Positions 42,860-56,000 of a stretch of DNA of 64,000 nt are shown here, piece after piece (positions within the stretch are counted from its first letter, which is position 1; every line of letters starts with the position of its first letter). This DNA comes from Perkinsus marinus ATCC 50983 (lineage: Eukaryota > Perkinsozoa > Perkinsida > Perkinsidae). The stretch spans positions 94,015 to 158,014 of the forward strand of contig NW_003205565.1 in assembly GCF_000006405.1 (NCBI RefSeq). The letters are read 5' to 3'. Position numbers and translations under genes: made by a program. The notes beneath the pieces are model-generated. The model made no database searches. It was not told where the DNA came from and saw only the letters and a program-made list of their open reading frames with translations.

Positions 42860-44520
42860 AATTTGAATGGCAGCTGATCTCGGCACTCTCAACCGGGGGT
42901 TGAAGAAGGGAGCATGACGCGTGAACAGACTTTCACACCACGGAGTCCGTCGGGACGGGAACCGCTTGTTCGGCCGCAGAACTTGCTTCGTCGTCTTGCC
43001 CGTCAGAAGGAGGCACATATGGAACCTAAGAAAGTCTTGCACGAGTTTTCCAGAGCCTCTTTACCCAAAGAAAAGCGCTAAAGTTACCAAGCATATCAGA
43101 CCCAGCACAGCCAGCACTCGAGCAAGAATGGCGAGCCCCTGAAAACAGCAACTGTGATTTCAGACAAGCGCGAACACTGACGATGATGGAACGCCACGTA
43201 TAGTCGACCAGACTCATTTGAACTGTTGGCGTAGACACTCTCGATATGAGGTTGAAATAAACACATCAAACCACACCGGTAGGACGTTACCGGCTCCATC
43301 TCGATCTTTATTCCCATCCTATAAGAGCCGCTCTCATCAATGATGTTAGCCCAGATAATGAACTGTGTCATCACCATTGCGGCTAATATAGTGACTGATG
43401 CGACAAACACCATGAAGAAGGGGTAGTTCCGACAACCTGTAAAATACAATAATCCTTGGCTATTCGCATCAGCGCCTCTTACCGATGCAGTTATTGAGGA
43501 ATATGCAATGATGATCGAAGCCAGAGACGCAATTGTCACACACTCTGCAGTGCGACGTTGTAGTCATATCACGGTACAGTTGGCACGTGCCTTGAAAAAA
43601 GCAATGGTAGGTCCTCGATTGTTTTCTGAGAGAAAACTCCGGGGAAAACCACACTGTACCCGTAAATATGCCAGGCTCGACAGCGTAAAACAGAACTAGG
43701 GTGGCTAGGAACAATGGGACCAGACATAACAGCGATACACTCGTCGACTAGGGCGACGAGTTACCAGCTTCGTTTCTACTATGCTCTTCCTTATTCTCAC
43801 CGCAGTATCGAAATCGCCCACTGTCCCGATCCTGCTCCGCCTCCAGATCCCCATTGCACAGTGCCTCGGGAGATCCTATCTCTTCCATAGCATCAAGCAA
43901 GGCACGCCTGAGAGAAAACTGGGGTCGGGAAACACGGAATGTCGACAAGTTTCATCCACTAACGATGTGAGCGAGCAAGCAATCCCGCGCCCCTACTCCT
44001 GTATACCCACAACTCACCTGGGCAGAATTCCCGGGTCTGTATAAGCTGTGAGTAAAAGGCTGCCCATAGTCATCAAGAAAAGGAAAATCGTCATTAAAGT
44101 GACCCACGGAGAAAGCCTTCGCCATATGTCTATCGCAGGTAGTGCAACATACAAGCCAAACCTGAGGTGATCACTTCTCCTTCCTCCCCACACCCCTCGA
44201 ACTACCCGAGGACGATAGGGATACTGGTCCACACTGGTGCCCAAGGCCTAGGGCCACAAACGCAACGCCCTCCACACCCAAACCAGGTCCGCTGCGTTGG
44301 CCAGATCTTGTATACAGCAATCATGGTTGCGTCTGCTGTCTGCAACGGCGAGACTAGAGGTGACTCGCTCGATGCCATACTCGAACAAGAAATGACAGCA
44401 TCACACAGCATAGGGGCAAGCCGAAACAGACCTCTGAAGTTAACGCTGAACCACCAGTGTTGATGAATACAACCATTGTCACATCGTGGAACACAACGAG
44501 GCACATGAGTAACGTACAAG
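42860..44520 (-). CDS. DHHC-type protein S-acyltransferase
   Basis: DHHC enzymes attach palmitate to cysteines of membrane proteins in the Golgi, endoplasmic reticulum or plasma membrane. Blocks in order are [17 protein letters not shown] (near 44225-44290), like the family's NRFWCGGRxMTGPD, then a transmembrane pair with [20 protein letters not shown] and the TDPGILPR motif (near 44035-44110). The Cys-rich domain reads [16 protein letters not shown] then CIGK (near 43475-43560), with the catalytic [24 protein letters not shown] (near 43370-43440) is the third transmembrane segment. The layout is that of Erf2/ZDHHC9/14. The first exon (44360-44520) and the C-terminal tail below 43040 are not firmly resolved. 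In DHHC proteins Pro usually follows the catalytic Cys; here it is Ile ([10 protein letters not shown]). Confidence 0.88.
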
Positions 44521-44949
44521 AGTGCGAAATCGACACGACGTCCGCACCATCGTAACAGCCTCGCGGCTCCCTATCATCTTCCATAAGGTCAGCCAGCTAT
44601 TCGCCCTCTTGCAGGTCGTTCGAGAAGAGCATCTCTACCGAGACATACCACATGTCCACAACTTTCTCCGACGCTCTTCATCTCCCCAGGGACCCGCTGT
44701 ATCTCACCGGCAAGGATCTGAAGCTCCCACGACTAACGACCCCTCACCCCGTCAATCAGCATTGTTTTCTGATACCCGGGGTCGGAAAAAGCTGACCATC
44801 AGCACTGCTAAATACCTCACTGCGAGACGATAATAATACTCAGATGCACTAATGGTGTACTCCAGAGCACACGCTAGTGAGTACACATACCTATTCCACT
44901 GAACGCGATGGATAGGCGGCAACAATCCACAACTCCTGTGGCACGAGAT

Positions 44950-47600
44950 AGGTCACACACAATACTCCAATGTGAATATAGCGCAAATTGTAAAGAGAGT
45001 GGCACCATGACGATGTCTATCCGGAAGGAACATCGCGAGCACAGTGAACCGACCCCCCTGAAAGGCTCCTGAGCTCAACTGAACACAAGTGTGGATACGA
45101 TCGCTGATGGCAGCATGTAACAACTTCGCGCGACTCGACAACATGGATATCGCTATGATGCACGCCTTGAAGACTGCATAGCTTTCGCTACTTTCATCGC
45201 CGCTTCCTCCTGTTTCACAGCTTCTTTCCACAACTCATCTTCATATGCTTTAGCCAAGGCGAAACAGTCCTGAGAGCGCCAAGACCAAGCAGTTCGAAAG
45301 CATCTAAACCTCCAAGACGATCGAGCGAAGCTCGAGAGCAATATACTAGTACTCCGGCTCCTACAAGTGGGGTTCTGACCAGAGCTTATATGTACAGACA
45401 ACATTCACGAGCCAGTTAGAAGTAAATAAGAGGTCAGCGAAAAATTAAACGATGAGTAACCCACTCATCAATAGTATTGACTACTGATGACCTGACCCCA
45501 TATACTCTCGTGAACTCTACCCCATTGAGAAATCCCTTCAAGCGGCCAACAATACCTTCAAGTTGGTGACCGATCCCTGCGGGGGGAGCTTCTTGTGCTC
45601 ATCGCTGCTCCTCCGCGTAGAATTCCTACTGCTCACGCGATTCGGGACGTCCTTCCGAGTAGCACCGTTACCCTGACACCGTTACTGACTGGCGGCGAGT
45701 TGGGAGGACAAGATCTTATCAACAGCGTCATCCTACCGGCACTGCCAGCGTTACGGTAGATTTGTGGCAGTCGCGCTTAGCCTTATCCGGATCCGATGCC
45801 GTTACACACGCGCTACCATACAACCTGATAACATCAAAAGTCGACAGATGCTGCAACTCCAGGACGTACTCGTGATTGGTCCTGACGAACTCCATCATAG
45901 TTTCGGCTGTGAACTCTAGACTCTTGTTACCATCACCGTGCATACCCGTGGTGAGATTATGCTAGAAATCGTCATCAATGTGCAAGACTCAAGCGACGTG
46001 CTTACACTGGGAACCAGAAGAAGAGAGGCCGACTGGGCGTCCAGACGGAATATCCTAGCAAACTCAATCTGAAAGTAGCGGAGCTCCACAAGAGATCTCC
46101 AAATTCACCCACCCAGTTCCGCAGACGTGTCAAAGCCTCTCTCATAGAAAGTACCAACTTTCTCGCAGAAATCGCCTTATTCCGCATACGACGAGAATAC
46201 TCCGCGGACAACAGACCAAAACGAAGTGCCTGCGAGAAGCAACATCCGCGTAGTGTCACCGACTGGAGGCACCCACTGGATGCAGAGTGGCCGCCTTAAC
46301 TCTAGCCTTCAGCTGCGCCAAGGCGACCCCCGCCATCATTTCCTCGTCCTGCGGCCCGAAAAAACTTCTCCTGGATATTCCGAGGCTCTTTATCCGTATA
46401 GACATCTTCTTTACACTGGGACGGGAAGTGCTATGTCGCAATGACTGCGATTGCAATAGATTAGAGTCACGAAAAGACACCTGACCAACAAGGTGATATA
46501 AAAGGCACGAGTAACCCCCTCGATTTACTCGAGATCTTCGCCCAGCTTCGCTCCGTCGACCCGCAGTAGTCCCGGCCAGTTTTGGCGTGCTCAGAGTAAC
46601 CCTCACCGCCTTTCGCAGGGTAGGCGCGCTCGCAGAGATTCCCATGCTAGAACGACGACTCTCTGATGAACACCCTAGTGCACTCATCAAGTGCGGCTCG
46701 AGATCCCAGGACTCTCACGTCGATCGCGGACAGGCGTTCCCCGTTGGCTTCCCATCGAGCGATTCTTCCCATAGGAAGCCGCATTCTGCCAAGCTTCAAA
46801 CCAGTTTTCAATTTCATCTACGGGTGGGTCTCTCACGATGATTTCTGCCGCCTGAAATTACACGAAATTCGAGCAGTTGACTTTTCTTCGGTCCACGCGG
46901 TAGGGCTGTCCCCTACCGAGTTGTTCTGGTAGAGCTCTGTGAGGTACTGTCGCTCCGCCTCGATGAAAGCCGGTATCCACTGAGTAAGCAGCGTCATCTG
47001 CTTATCTTCGTGAAACTGCCTCCACAGTCTTTGGAATCTCCTAATGTTCCACAGCAATCGCTTCACGGCAAGACTGACATCACCAGAAGATCGAAACTGA
47101 TTTTCAAAGAGTTCCTCTCACCTCAGTTTTCCCGCGTGCGATGTCGTTACCAGGAAATTCCGCACCACTTCAGCTGCATGGGCCCTCCTTCGCATCCTCC
47201 ACAGCGGTCTCAAAAACCTCACGCTGGCATGAACGAAGATGACAGGAAGGCGCACGACAAGTGAAGTAGACTAACCATGCATTCACAGCCAGTGTCCAAC
47301 GTTTACGCGATGACCGAAATCGCGGAGTAGAAGACCTGAACCGTCGAACATAGATCGCAATCACGAAAACGTTGGACTCACCGCAACTTGACATCGGTCG
47401 AGACGTGCTTCGACAGCGCGTAGTTCCGCATCTTCAGAGCGCCGGACGCAGCCGAGAGAAACTGAAGGGAATCGATTTTGGTAATACCTCACCGTTTCTA
47501 ATTCCTAGTGACCTCGAGCCACTGCTTTTGACGAGATTTCAGCTGATCGTCCGGCTTGCGCGTGCGTGCGTCCAGGTGACCTGAAGACTCAAAGCACATA
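44950..47600 (-). CDS. Unrecognised multi-exon gene(s)
   Basis: Several minus-strand frames look coding: AYEDELWKEAVKQEEAAMKV (near 45200-45260), REYVL-like NHEYVLELQHLSTFDVIRLY (near 45810-45880), RKLVLSMREALTRLRNWVGE (near 46110-46180), EEMMAGVALAQLKARVKAAT (near 46280-46340) and KRLLWNIRRFQRLWRQFHED (near 47005-47065). They are rich in Lys, Glu and Trp and look helical. A PPVDEIENWFEAWQNAASYG block lies near 46760-46830. Introns with GT-AG ends separate them. I do not recognise a family and cannot say whether this is one gene or two. Start and end are only approximate. Confidence 0.4.
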
Positions 47601-48222
47601 GTAGATGCTCCCATCGGATAAATCAATGCCAAGTAGATTCCAAGGATACATCACTCGAGAAATGTTCACGAGATGGTGACTTAACGTCACGCAAGACTGA
47701 GCTGTTCTATGGGAGATACGCTCAATACTTCCAAAATTTTCTCCCTACTCTGATCCGCCCTCGCCCCTTGAAGACACTACCAGCAGCAGAGGTCGATCCA
47801 CCATAAGCTTCGGCACTCTTACAGCGTCTCAGCCTGCGGTGCCCCTTCAGGTCGTCCCTAAGTACCACCACATGAATTTACGAGCCACGTAAAGACTAGA
47901 GTCTAGAGCAATGCCATGCACGAACAGTATTACACTCTGCTGCACGCCCCAAGCGACCCTTGTCGACTCAGGAGAGCCGATCGCATGCGGTTTTCTCGCT
48001 TCTCTACCATCCATCTAACCTACCATAACACGAATGCGATAAAGCAATTCGACGGCTTACTTGGCGTAATTTGTGATCGGGAGATGATGCATGAAGTTGA
48101 GCCTGAAATATAGGACCATCATTACTGCTGGCTCACTGTATGGCTCGTAAAATGAGTAGAACATTCAAGTAATGTCCGGACGTTTTTCCCTGCGTAAAAA
48201 CGTCGCACATCTCGAACCAGGT
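47601..48222. other. Region without recognised gene
   Basis: About 620 bases. No frame, RNA gene or repeat that I can support. Confidence 0.35.
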
Positions 48223-49625
48223 TTATCGGAACGAGAGAATACAGACCCCTACCGTGCTCCGATTCTCACTGATGAAGTCCACCTCCGGTGACAGGAGCGA
48301 CCCCACCGTCACCGATTTTCCTAAGCGGCGACCCTCAGACTGTGGACTGGTGGAGTCCCCTGAGTTTGCTGGTGGTGGATCTCCCGGGGAAGGGGACGAC
48401 CCAGATAGGCGAGCGAGCGCTGCATCCAGCCGACGCCGTATCGGTGTTCTGCTCATGCCCTGCGACACCCTATGCTTCCACTCCTCCATAATCTCTTTAG
48501 TCGACGACGAGCCGCTGGCATTCAGCCGCACCTGACCGATCGAGGCACTACCCACGTCACTCGCCCCACAATGACGTACACATTCTCGTTGCAGTGTGTT
48601 CACATCCACTAGGCCTGTGCTACGCCAAGGTACACTCATGAGCGTAGCCTTCCTGAGCGTCTTGTGCCGTCGGTTCATCTCGATCTGAGACCATTGATAG
48701 GAGCGATACACATCATACATTTTCTTACCTTAGCAAGAACGCGAACTCTCGGATTCCCAATGCGATTAATGCCAGTTTCGGAAATCTGACAGCAACATTT
48801 GGTTGGGGGCTTTTCATCAATCTCCTCGAACTCAACTATAGAAAGGAATCTTAGCATTCGTAGAGGCGGTTTTGAGATTCCAACGGAGTGAATTAAATCG
48901 CCCGTATAGACCACGAAGGCCATCAGGAGCATCATATCACTCCACCCGATATGACCTAACCTACTGTTCGTCCCATAACCCTAACTTTCCTCCCCTCATC
49001 CAACTCGCCACTATTCTGCCGCCGCTGGAGGTGCTTGGGCGTTCTTCGCGTAGTGGACGAAATCAGGGACTGGGCTGTCGTGGCACGGCTGGACGGACGC
49101 AGGTTTGGCATACCTGAGTGACGACCCAAGATGCCGCTCTAGAACAGCACCACTAAAACGATCTGTGAGTCTCTACGCGCCCTCCAAATAGTACTTTTCG
49201 TAGCCTGTAGTTCTCCAGCCACCATCTCGCCTGTCTCAAAATCCGGGAATGTCCCTTTCTTGAGACGGTCGATCTCCCGAGACGCCTCCACGAAACCAAC
49301 CTAAAGTCAACAATCTGTGAACAGCCGTGACTGGTGACGCCAGCTGATTCGGAAACTCCCATAGAGCTCCAACTCGACAACTACCTAAACAGTCCCTCCC
49401 ACATAGAACTTCCACGTACCACAAAAAACGGCTTTACGTTTCCCATGAGTATTCATATTCTACAACCATCCGACTTGGCATTTTTCGCGATTCATCCCCT
49501 ATCACCTCGCAGTCACGTTTTATCATTTTGTACGTGCGTGGCGTAAATGGTAGACGTTCTCGCCCATATGCGGTCCGCCGCGTCGGCTCTTGCTGCTCTC
49601 CTGTGGCAGGAGGATCAACGGCCAT
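48223..49625 (-). CDS. Unrecognised multi-exon protein
   Basis: A start at 49625 (MAVDPPATGEQQEPTRRTAY) is followed by an intron from about 49530. An exon near 49165-49300 reads VGFVEASREIDRLKKGTFPD then FETGEMVAGELQATKSTIWR. Further exons near 48540-48720 (SYQWSQIEMNRRHKTLRKAT) and 48250-48540 (SSSTKEIMEEWKHRVSQGMS) give a basic, Ser-rich C-terminal part. No domain is recognised. It is possible that two genes are present. The PI31 gene ends just upstream on the same strand. Confidence 0.4.
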
Positions 49626-49726
49626 ACAGTGACAACTGCATACTTCCGTTACCCACATTCATCGGCTCAACATGATAGTTAGTAAATGAAACTGTTATAT
49701 CCACTATATCGAGTGAAAAATGGCAA

Positions 49727-50851
49727 TCACATAAATCCACCACCAAAGGAGCCAGAGCCACCGAAGCCTCCGCCTCTGGGCCCTCCAAACCCTTTACCAG
49801 GAGGTGGAGGTCTGTTGAACCGCGGTGGCACCTCGTGGTCATAGTCGGGTTCTCCTGAAATGCGAGCAACATCGAGAAGACACTTACACGATGAAGAACT
49901 GTGCCAACGTAGGGTGGTCTTATTGACGTTTGCCCATCTACTGCTTCTCCGAGACTTACCGTCGAATCCAGCAGGGCCCATAGGATCCCATCGCGGTTGC
50001 AGACTGCCCGGACCATTCTGTGGCACTCCACCCGTGAACATCGGATCCCTCGGACCTACAAGGAGGCCTCCAGCACCTCCTACCCCCGTGGTAGGGTCTC
50101 TTATGATATTAGGCGGGCTGGTGTAAGTGTAGGGCTGAAAAAGCGATCAATGGAATGACCACCTACACGCGTAACATCATCAAGTTCACCGCGAACTGGT
50201 GGGATTATCTGATTATTACTCATCGTGCTGAAGTACTCACGTCAGAGCCATACCACAACAATTTCACGAATGCTCTCATGAAAAATCATAAAGCTAAACT
50301 TCACAACTATATTCCGAAAACACTGCATACAGACCTTCCGGACCTCATATTACATTCTCTCCTTCATGATTCGTACGACGATCTCGCGTCTCCTCGCCTG
50401 CCTCATCCCTCCTAGTCTCCACCGAGGTCAGCGTCCGTGGCTCCAACTTGGTGAGCATATCAACGACCTTCTCTCGCAATGAGTTTAAATTATTCATATC
50501 AACAGCATCGACCTCTGCCCCACTGAGTGCTTCCTTCTCGTCCCCAGCCGCAATTTTGCACGCATGCACACTCACTTTACCCGAACTGGTCGGCACCATT
50601 TTCACTTCCAATTCTCGGCCGATTCCACCCCGGCGGCAGTATCGACCCGAGAAGACTTGAACTCCCTCCCGCAGCCACTCCATAGGAACGATCGACATCG
50701 CGATCTCGCCAGACGCTTGCCGTTCAACTCGAGGCTCCGCTGGACAATATCCGCTCTCTAGGATGCACAAATGGACCGCTATCGCTGTACGATTTGTCAG
50801 CGGTGCGGTATCCGGCAGCAATCTGAGACTCTGGGAAATTAGGTCGCTCAT
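49727..50851 (-). CDS. PSMF1: Proteasome inhibitor PI31-like protein
   Basis: PI31 binds the 20S proteasome and also acts as an adaptor for proteasome transport. The first exon (from 50851, MSDLISQSLRLLPDTAPLTN) matches an FP-type N-terminal domain of about 150 residues, with NRTAIAVHLCILESGYCPAE and VSVHACKIAAGDEKEAL. The C-terminal part is Pro/Gly-rich: SPPNIIRDPTTGVGGAGGLL (near 50050-50115), PMFTGGVPQNGPGSLQPRWD then PMGPAGFDG (near 49960-50045), and EPDYDHEVPPRFNRPPPPGK (near 49795-49855). It ends GGSGSFGGGFM. The RFDP-like PRWDPMGP box is typical of PI31, whose tail ends in such a Pro-rich segment. The C-terminal Gly/Phe repeats are longer than I expect. Three or four short introns are present. 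Confidence 0.75.
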
Positions 50852-51681
50852 AGTAAAGCAACTTCTACAATAGAATTAACGAAATGACGAATAAATTAGC
50901 TCCATCACTGACATTGTCATTCTGGAGAAAGGCGGCTGAGATTGTGTGTGGGCGGCGACCGCCCTTTCAGTTCTAATCCTCACAAGTGATTTCACCCAGT
51001 GCCAATCATGCACACATGAAATACACTTCGACACGAGATGCCAGGTCCTCCAAATATGACCAATACTGTCAACAACAGTCAGGCTACGCCCATGGTCGAG
51101 GGCTGAACAAATCCCACTAGAGCATATGAACCATCCACATGGGGTCCTCCTGCTGCACGAAAGTCCACGGCGACCAGTAGATGCAGAACAACACTAGATT
51201 GCTCATCTAGATATTCACGATTCATCCCACTCGTAGAGAGGTGATTTTTGGTATTCACGACGATGTTATGAACTCTACATAGAATATCTCATCGAAACCG
51301 CAGAGCCGACACGCAGGAAATACTCCCAAAAATGTCAATAATGTCATCAACCTACTGCTTTGCGACCGGGTACCTAGACAGAATGTGCACAGCCCTAATG
51401 ACAGTCTACTCCGAATGAAACGAATCTCCCATGATATAGATATTTTCGAGAGCAATCGATACAGTGTGAATGATATAGATCGCCGAGATCTACATAATAT
51501 GCTAACAGACCAAAAAATATGACGTATGCCCATACGGACAAACTATCAAAGTTGAGCGAGATATAACATCAAAGTGAATAGCAGTGACACAGTGACACGC
51601 ATTTCGAGGGCGGATCCAAACCCAGCCCGCGCTGTACTGGCCCCACAGTAGAGAGGAAAGGTAGAGAAGTGGCCTGCCGTA
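50852..51681. other. Intergenic region
   Basis: About 830 bases upstream of PI31 and downstream of the small gene. Only short frames without recognised similarity. Confidence 0.35.
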
Positions 51682-52238
51682 TTACTTCAAGCCCTTGCCA
51701 GCCATCTGCTCCGTCATTTTCGATACGACATCCATTTCAGTTGCCGTTTGCGAGGTAGCATAGACCGCCCTAACGACGGGATATGAAAACCCAAAGTAAA
51801 CGTTCAACTCCTTACCTAACCTTCTCGTACCAGTCCAAATCCGTGAGGGCAGTCTTGACGTTAGCGTCCATCAAATTTCGCGCATCGAGTTTAATACGGA
51901 TGAACTCATTCCTGAGAGAAAATCTCAAATGACGAAACGTGACGAGAAGCACTACCATGGCAGCGCTTGATATTTATTTCCAATGTACGATGCTGACGTG
52001 TCGCACATTTCTGGGATGTCCCTCACAACGTCGATGGGGACCTGGGGAATCCTACAGAAGGTATAGGAAACTTCCGAGTAGCCCTACCTCCACCTCCCGT
52101 CCAGCAGCTCCAACAGCGATCCTCTGCACGGCACGCTTTCCGTACCTATCAGGAGAACTCACAGTTTGGGGGTAGTGGTAGACGAGCGACTTACAGGAAC
52201 GACACCGACTGGCACGTCTTGGGAATGAAATTGAGCAT
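51682..52238 (-). CDS. Small conserved-looking protein, about 75 aa
   Basis: Exons join as MLNFIPKTCQSVSFL then NEFIRIKLDARNLMDANVKT, with the intron starting at about 52193 in phase 2 and ending near 51915. A second intron ends near 51768, before AVYATSQTATEMDVVSKMTE. The stop is at 51682 after KGLK. The size, helical character and three-exon structure suggest a real small protein, perhaps an organelle or complex subunit. I do not recognise it. Confidence 0.55.
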
Positions 52239-53038
52239 GGCTAGATGGAGGGAATCAAAAACAACTGAGCTCTAGGAAATACAGATCAAGACGCATCAGT
52301 GAAAACAGCTTTCCCCAGCCCACGCATAGGAGTAGTACTGGCGCGACGAACCACACCTCTAACGCAAGCTAATTCCTCACAGACTTTCCGTGTGAGTTTT
52401 TAGCCTCCACTGTTTTACAAAAGATTGTTGGTTATAGCGAGCAGTAGCCTCTCCGCAAGTACTACTCCAAGATGATATGTAGATTAAAGAGGCCGAAGGA
52501 ATGAAAAACGGCATAGCATGATCTCCTATATACATACTTCAATTCTTCAAGTGAATCATCTTGCGTTAACACTGCTGTATTGTATCGCTACTAGTGGATC
52601 GAAGATGTCTGAACCATTGAAGAGGAGAAGCTGACGCCGTATTGGTGTAGAATATACAGTACTGGCACGTGTACACCAAAGGATTGCAAGTTTTCAAGTT
52701 GGTCATTAATAATGTCTCCACTGTAGACAATTTTGGAGAATATTCGATGTTCTGCTTTTCTCGCGGGTATATCACGATTCCAGGACCGATCACAGATTTC
52801 AGTGGTATTTTATGAACTGAGGCATACGAGCCAATGGTCGCCTCGTTCCAGGCCGAGGTGACTCGGTCGAGGGGCATCGTTATTATCGATGTTAATCTAC
52901 GAAGTGCACAATATCGTTAAGAGGATATGAGTGCACCTCATCCCTCGCACCTCCATTAGCAGTAGGTTGGGAGATTAGTATATTAACTGCCGTTCCCAGT
53001 TTTTGATATCATCTTTTAAAACTCAAAAAATATCTTTA
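52239..53038. other. Divergent intergenic region
   Basis: About 800 bases between a leftward small gene and a rightward cyclin-like gene. No element is recognised. Confidence 0.35.
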
Positions 53039-56000
53039 ATGTTCGTCAACGTCGATAGTCCGCCAAAGCGACCCCCTGGTGCGCCCAGTGAGGAGTGTGA
53101 CACGCTTGCACATACTCATCGGCCCCAGTGCTCTCAGGGAAGGCAGGAGTCTCCTGGTAGTATTTTGTTACCCATTTGTATTATTCTTTTCTCGATACGT
53201 TTCATCTAGAGAGCTGCTACTCACCGGAGAGGACCAACTCCTTCCGTTTTGAGAGGATTAAGACTCCTATCGTGGATGTGTGACAATTCAGTCATCTAGA
53301 CTGGGGGTATACCAAATAGCATTGCCCAGTCTTGAGCGCGATAGCATCCTAGAGGCAACAGGACTCGTAATGCTACCTACTCACCCCCACTGTAGATACA
53401 TCCCTGCTATCGCGAGCTCCCATAGTGATGTGCGGTGGAGGCCTCAGTGTTCTCGGCGGTCTAGTTCCGCTGAGTGCAGGGTCCTGTGGGAGTCACAGCC
53501 CAGTCACAGGCGGTGGGGAGTACTCTTCCTCTCCAGTGGTAAGCACACACAAGGAAGGCATCCTTTCCTCCGTCAGCGCGTCTCAGATCTCTCCTCATGG
53601 ACCGCCTGGATTCGCCTCATCACAGCAGTCGACATGTAGCAGCTCTGAGACATACAAGGGGCTGCTACTGTTCTCTCCTGACGCCTTGAGGGTCGCTAGT
53701 CCCAGTCGGAAAGATAAGTAGTACTTTGCTTGTCGAGGAAATATCTTCTGGTGTTGGAATGAATTCCCTACCTCTAACGCGCACTCCGAAGATTTCGGGT
53801 GGGTCGACAATGATTGTGTTTCCGAACTCACGTTACACTACGAATTCACACGCTATTTCGGGGAAGACAACTCTATAGTGTGGAGAAATATGCACATGGT
53901 CAACCACATATGTTGGTGACGAATGAAAATTCCGAGGAAATTTTTGGAATTTATCATTGATTCCTGTACGTTTCTACTCGGATTCGTATGGAAACGTCTA
54001 TAATTATTGATGAAACTCCCAAGCTTAGCTGAGGAGAGCGAAAATATATTCCAACACTGCACCTATATATGCTTTGTCGTTGAAATGCATCGTTGTTGGT
54101 AGTCTTGTGCGTACTGGCTACATAATAGTATTCAAACTGGTGAAGGGTGAGGCTTTTGATCGTCGCTCAGTGCGTCTCTTCTCAGAGTTACGGATGCAAC
54201 AGAAGATAGAGCAGTAGTGCGTCACGCTGACTTTGTAGATAAGGTGGCAAGGAGTCTGTTGGATTCATCTTGGAATGGAATTTCTTAGGTGTGCCAGAGG
54301 GTCTGGACTGACTATTGCATACCGGCGAATCGAAACGGCATCGGTCCGGACGATTTCGCGGAGATTCGCGCTACAGCTATGTGGTACTGTCATCTGTTCT
54401 ACGCGGTGCACAGTTTGAAGGTGAGTTGTAATTTGCGAAAAAGTTGGTATCGGGCAGTGCTTTCTCTTAGCGGTACGGCTGGCGACCAGTAGTGTTAGCG
54501 GCGACATTCCTTGCGTTCAAGTCGTGCGAGAGGTCTCCGGTGAGGCTCGGAAAATTTTAAGAAATTTCCCGGTATTTTTTGGTGCATTTGCAGATACGCT
54601 TGCGGATGAATCAACTTCTTGATTGCTATGAGAAGCTCGAGAGACAGTCGCGATATACCAGTCAGCGAGTAGGTCATCGCGGTACTAGACAAATCGATCA
54701 CTCGATCGATTTGCAGGCACTTCAGAAGATGGCGCAGGATGTTTGCGAAATGGAAGAAGCCATAATGTGTTTGACAGGATTCGAGTTTGATTTGAATCTC
54801 CCACATAAACACGTCGGCTCGGTAATAACATCGTTTTTGGTGGGTATGAAATTGTGACGCGCCCGGAAAATGGCGGTTCAAATTCGACTATGTGATTTTA
54901 TTAAATCGCCTTGTGGAATCATTGGTAGTTTTTTCTCGCAGAATTTATGCTCGTGTTGTTGTCGACTACGACTCGGATAATATCTAGAGTCGAGCTGAGA
55001 GCAGATGAAAGTTGATTTGTGACTTAGTCGTTTGTCAGATAGTGAAGAGCGTCACAGGCGATGGAGAGCTCAGGAAGAGACTACAGCAGAAGGCTGTAGC
55101 ATTTCTCAATGAAGCTTTCAGGGGAAGGTGAGGGCAAATTCAGACGCCCTATGAGAATTCTTTTGTTACTGATTTTCAGGTCTGTTCTGTTCTATCCTGG
55201 GGACGTACTTGCGTTTGCGGCGGTGAGCGAAGCGGCTGCAGCTGTGCTGGAACGAGACTCCGCGAGTGCTGTTGACATCAGAAGGAAGCTGCAGCTCTTC
55301 CGTCCGGGGTTTGAGTGAGGTCGTTCGGCTAGAAGGATTTGGTTACTGTCTGCATCTCAGTGTCGCAGCGGTTGTTGCCGCAATGCACTCACATGAGCAT
55401 CCGGTCGCCCGTAGAAGGAGGGCAGACAGCTCGAGTTCGGTCAGCGGAAACCAGAGCGGATCTAGTGTGGCTGCGTGCAGTCCATCTGCTGCTGTGGAGG
55501 GAACCTCTTTGAGATTGTAAGACGTTGGAAGTGGTACTCTTATACACCTTTTCAATCTCAAATTCAGCAATTTGACGAAAGAAATTTGATTTCGACGAGC
55601 GAAAGGAGTTTTTCACGAAATGAAAATTCAAATTCGTAGATGAAATTTCGATCAATTTCGAGCTTTCATTGGTCGAAATTGGTCTTGTGTTCGACGAATT
55701 TGAACTTGCGTTTCCGAATTCATAAATTTCATTTACGAATTCGAACTTTCATTTCGAATTTGAACTTTCATTTCGTGAAAAAGTCCTTTCATTCGTCGAA
55801 AATCAAATCTCATTTATTTGATTTGTTCTCTCACTTGTTGAATTTGAGATTTGAAAGGTGTAGTATATTGGCTGTTCCTGATGCCTTCGTGTATTTTCTC
55901 TCTATTCAGCGGCTCGCAGGCTTCAACTGCAGCAATTTCAACTCCGATGAAGCGTAAACGTTTCGATGAAGAGCCGTCATCTGAACCATCGACACTCACT

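Noticed and set aside
55640-55957. A 105-codon frame rich in Phe, Ser and Asn
   Set aside because: It reads through the foldback repeat; its composition follows the repeat, not a protein.
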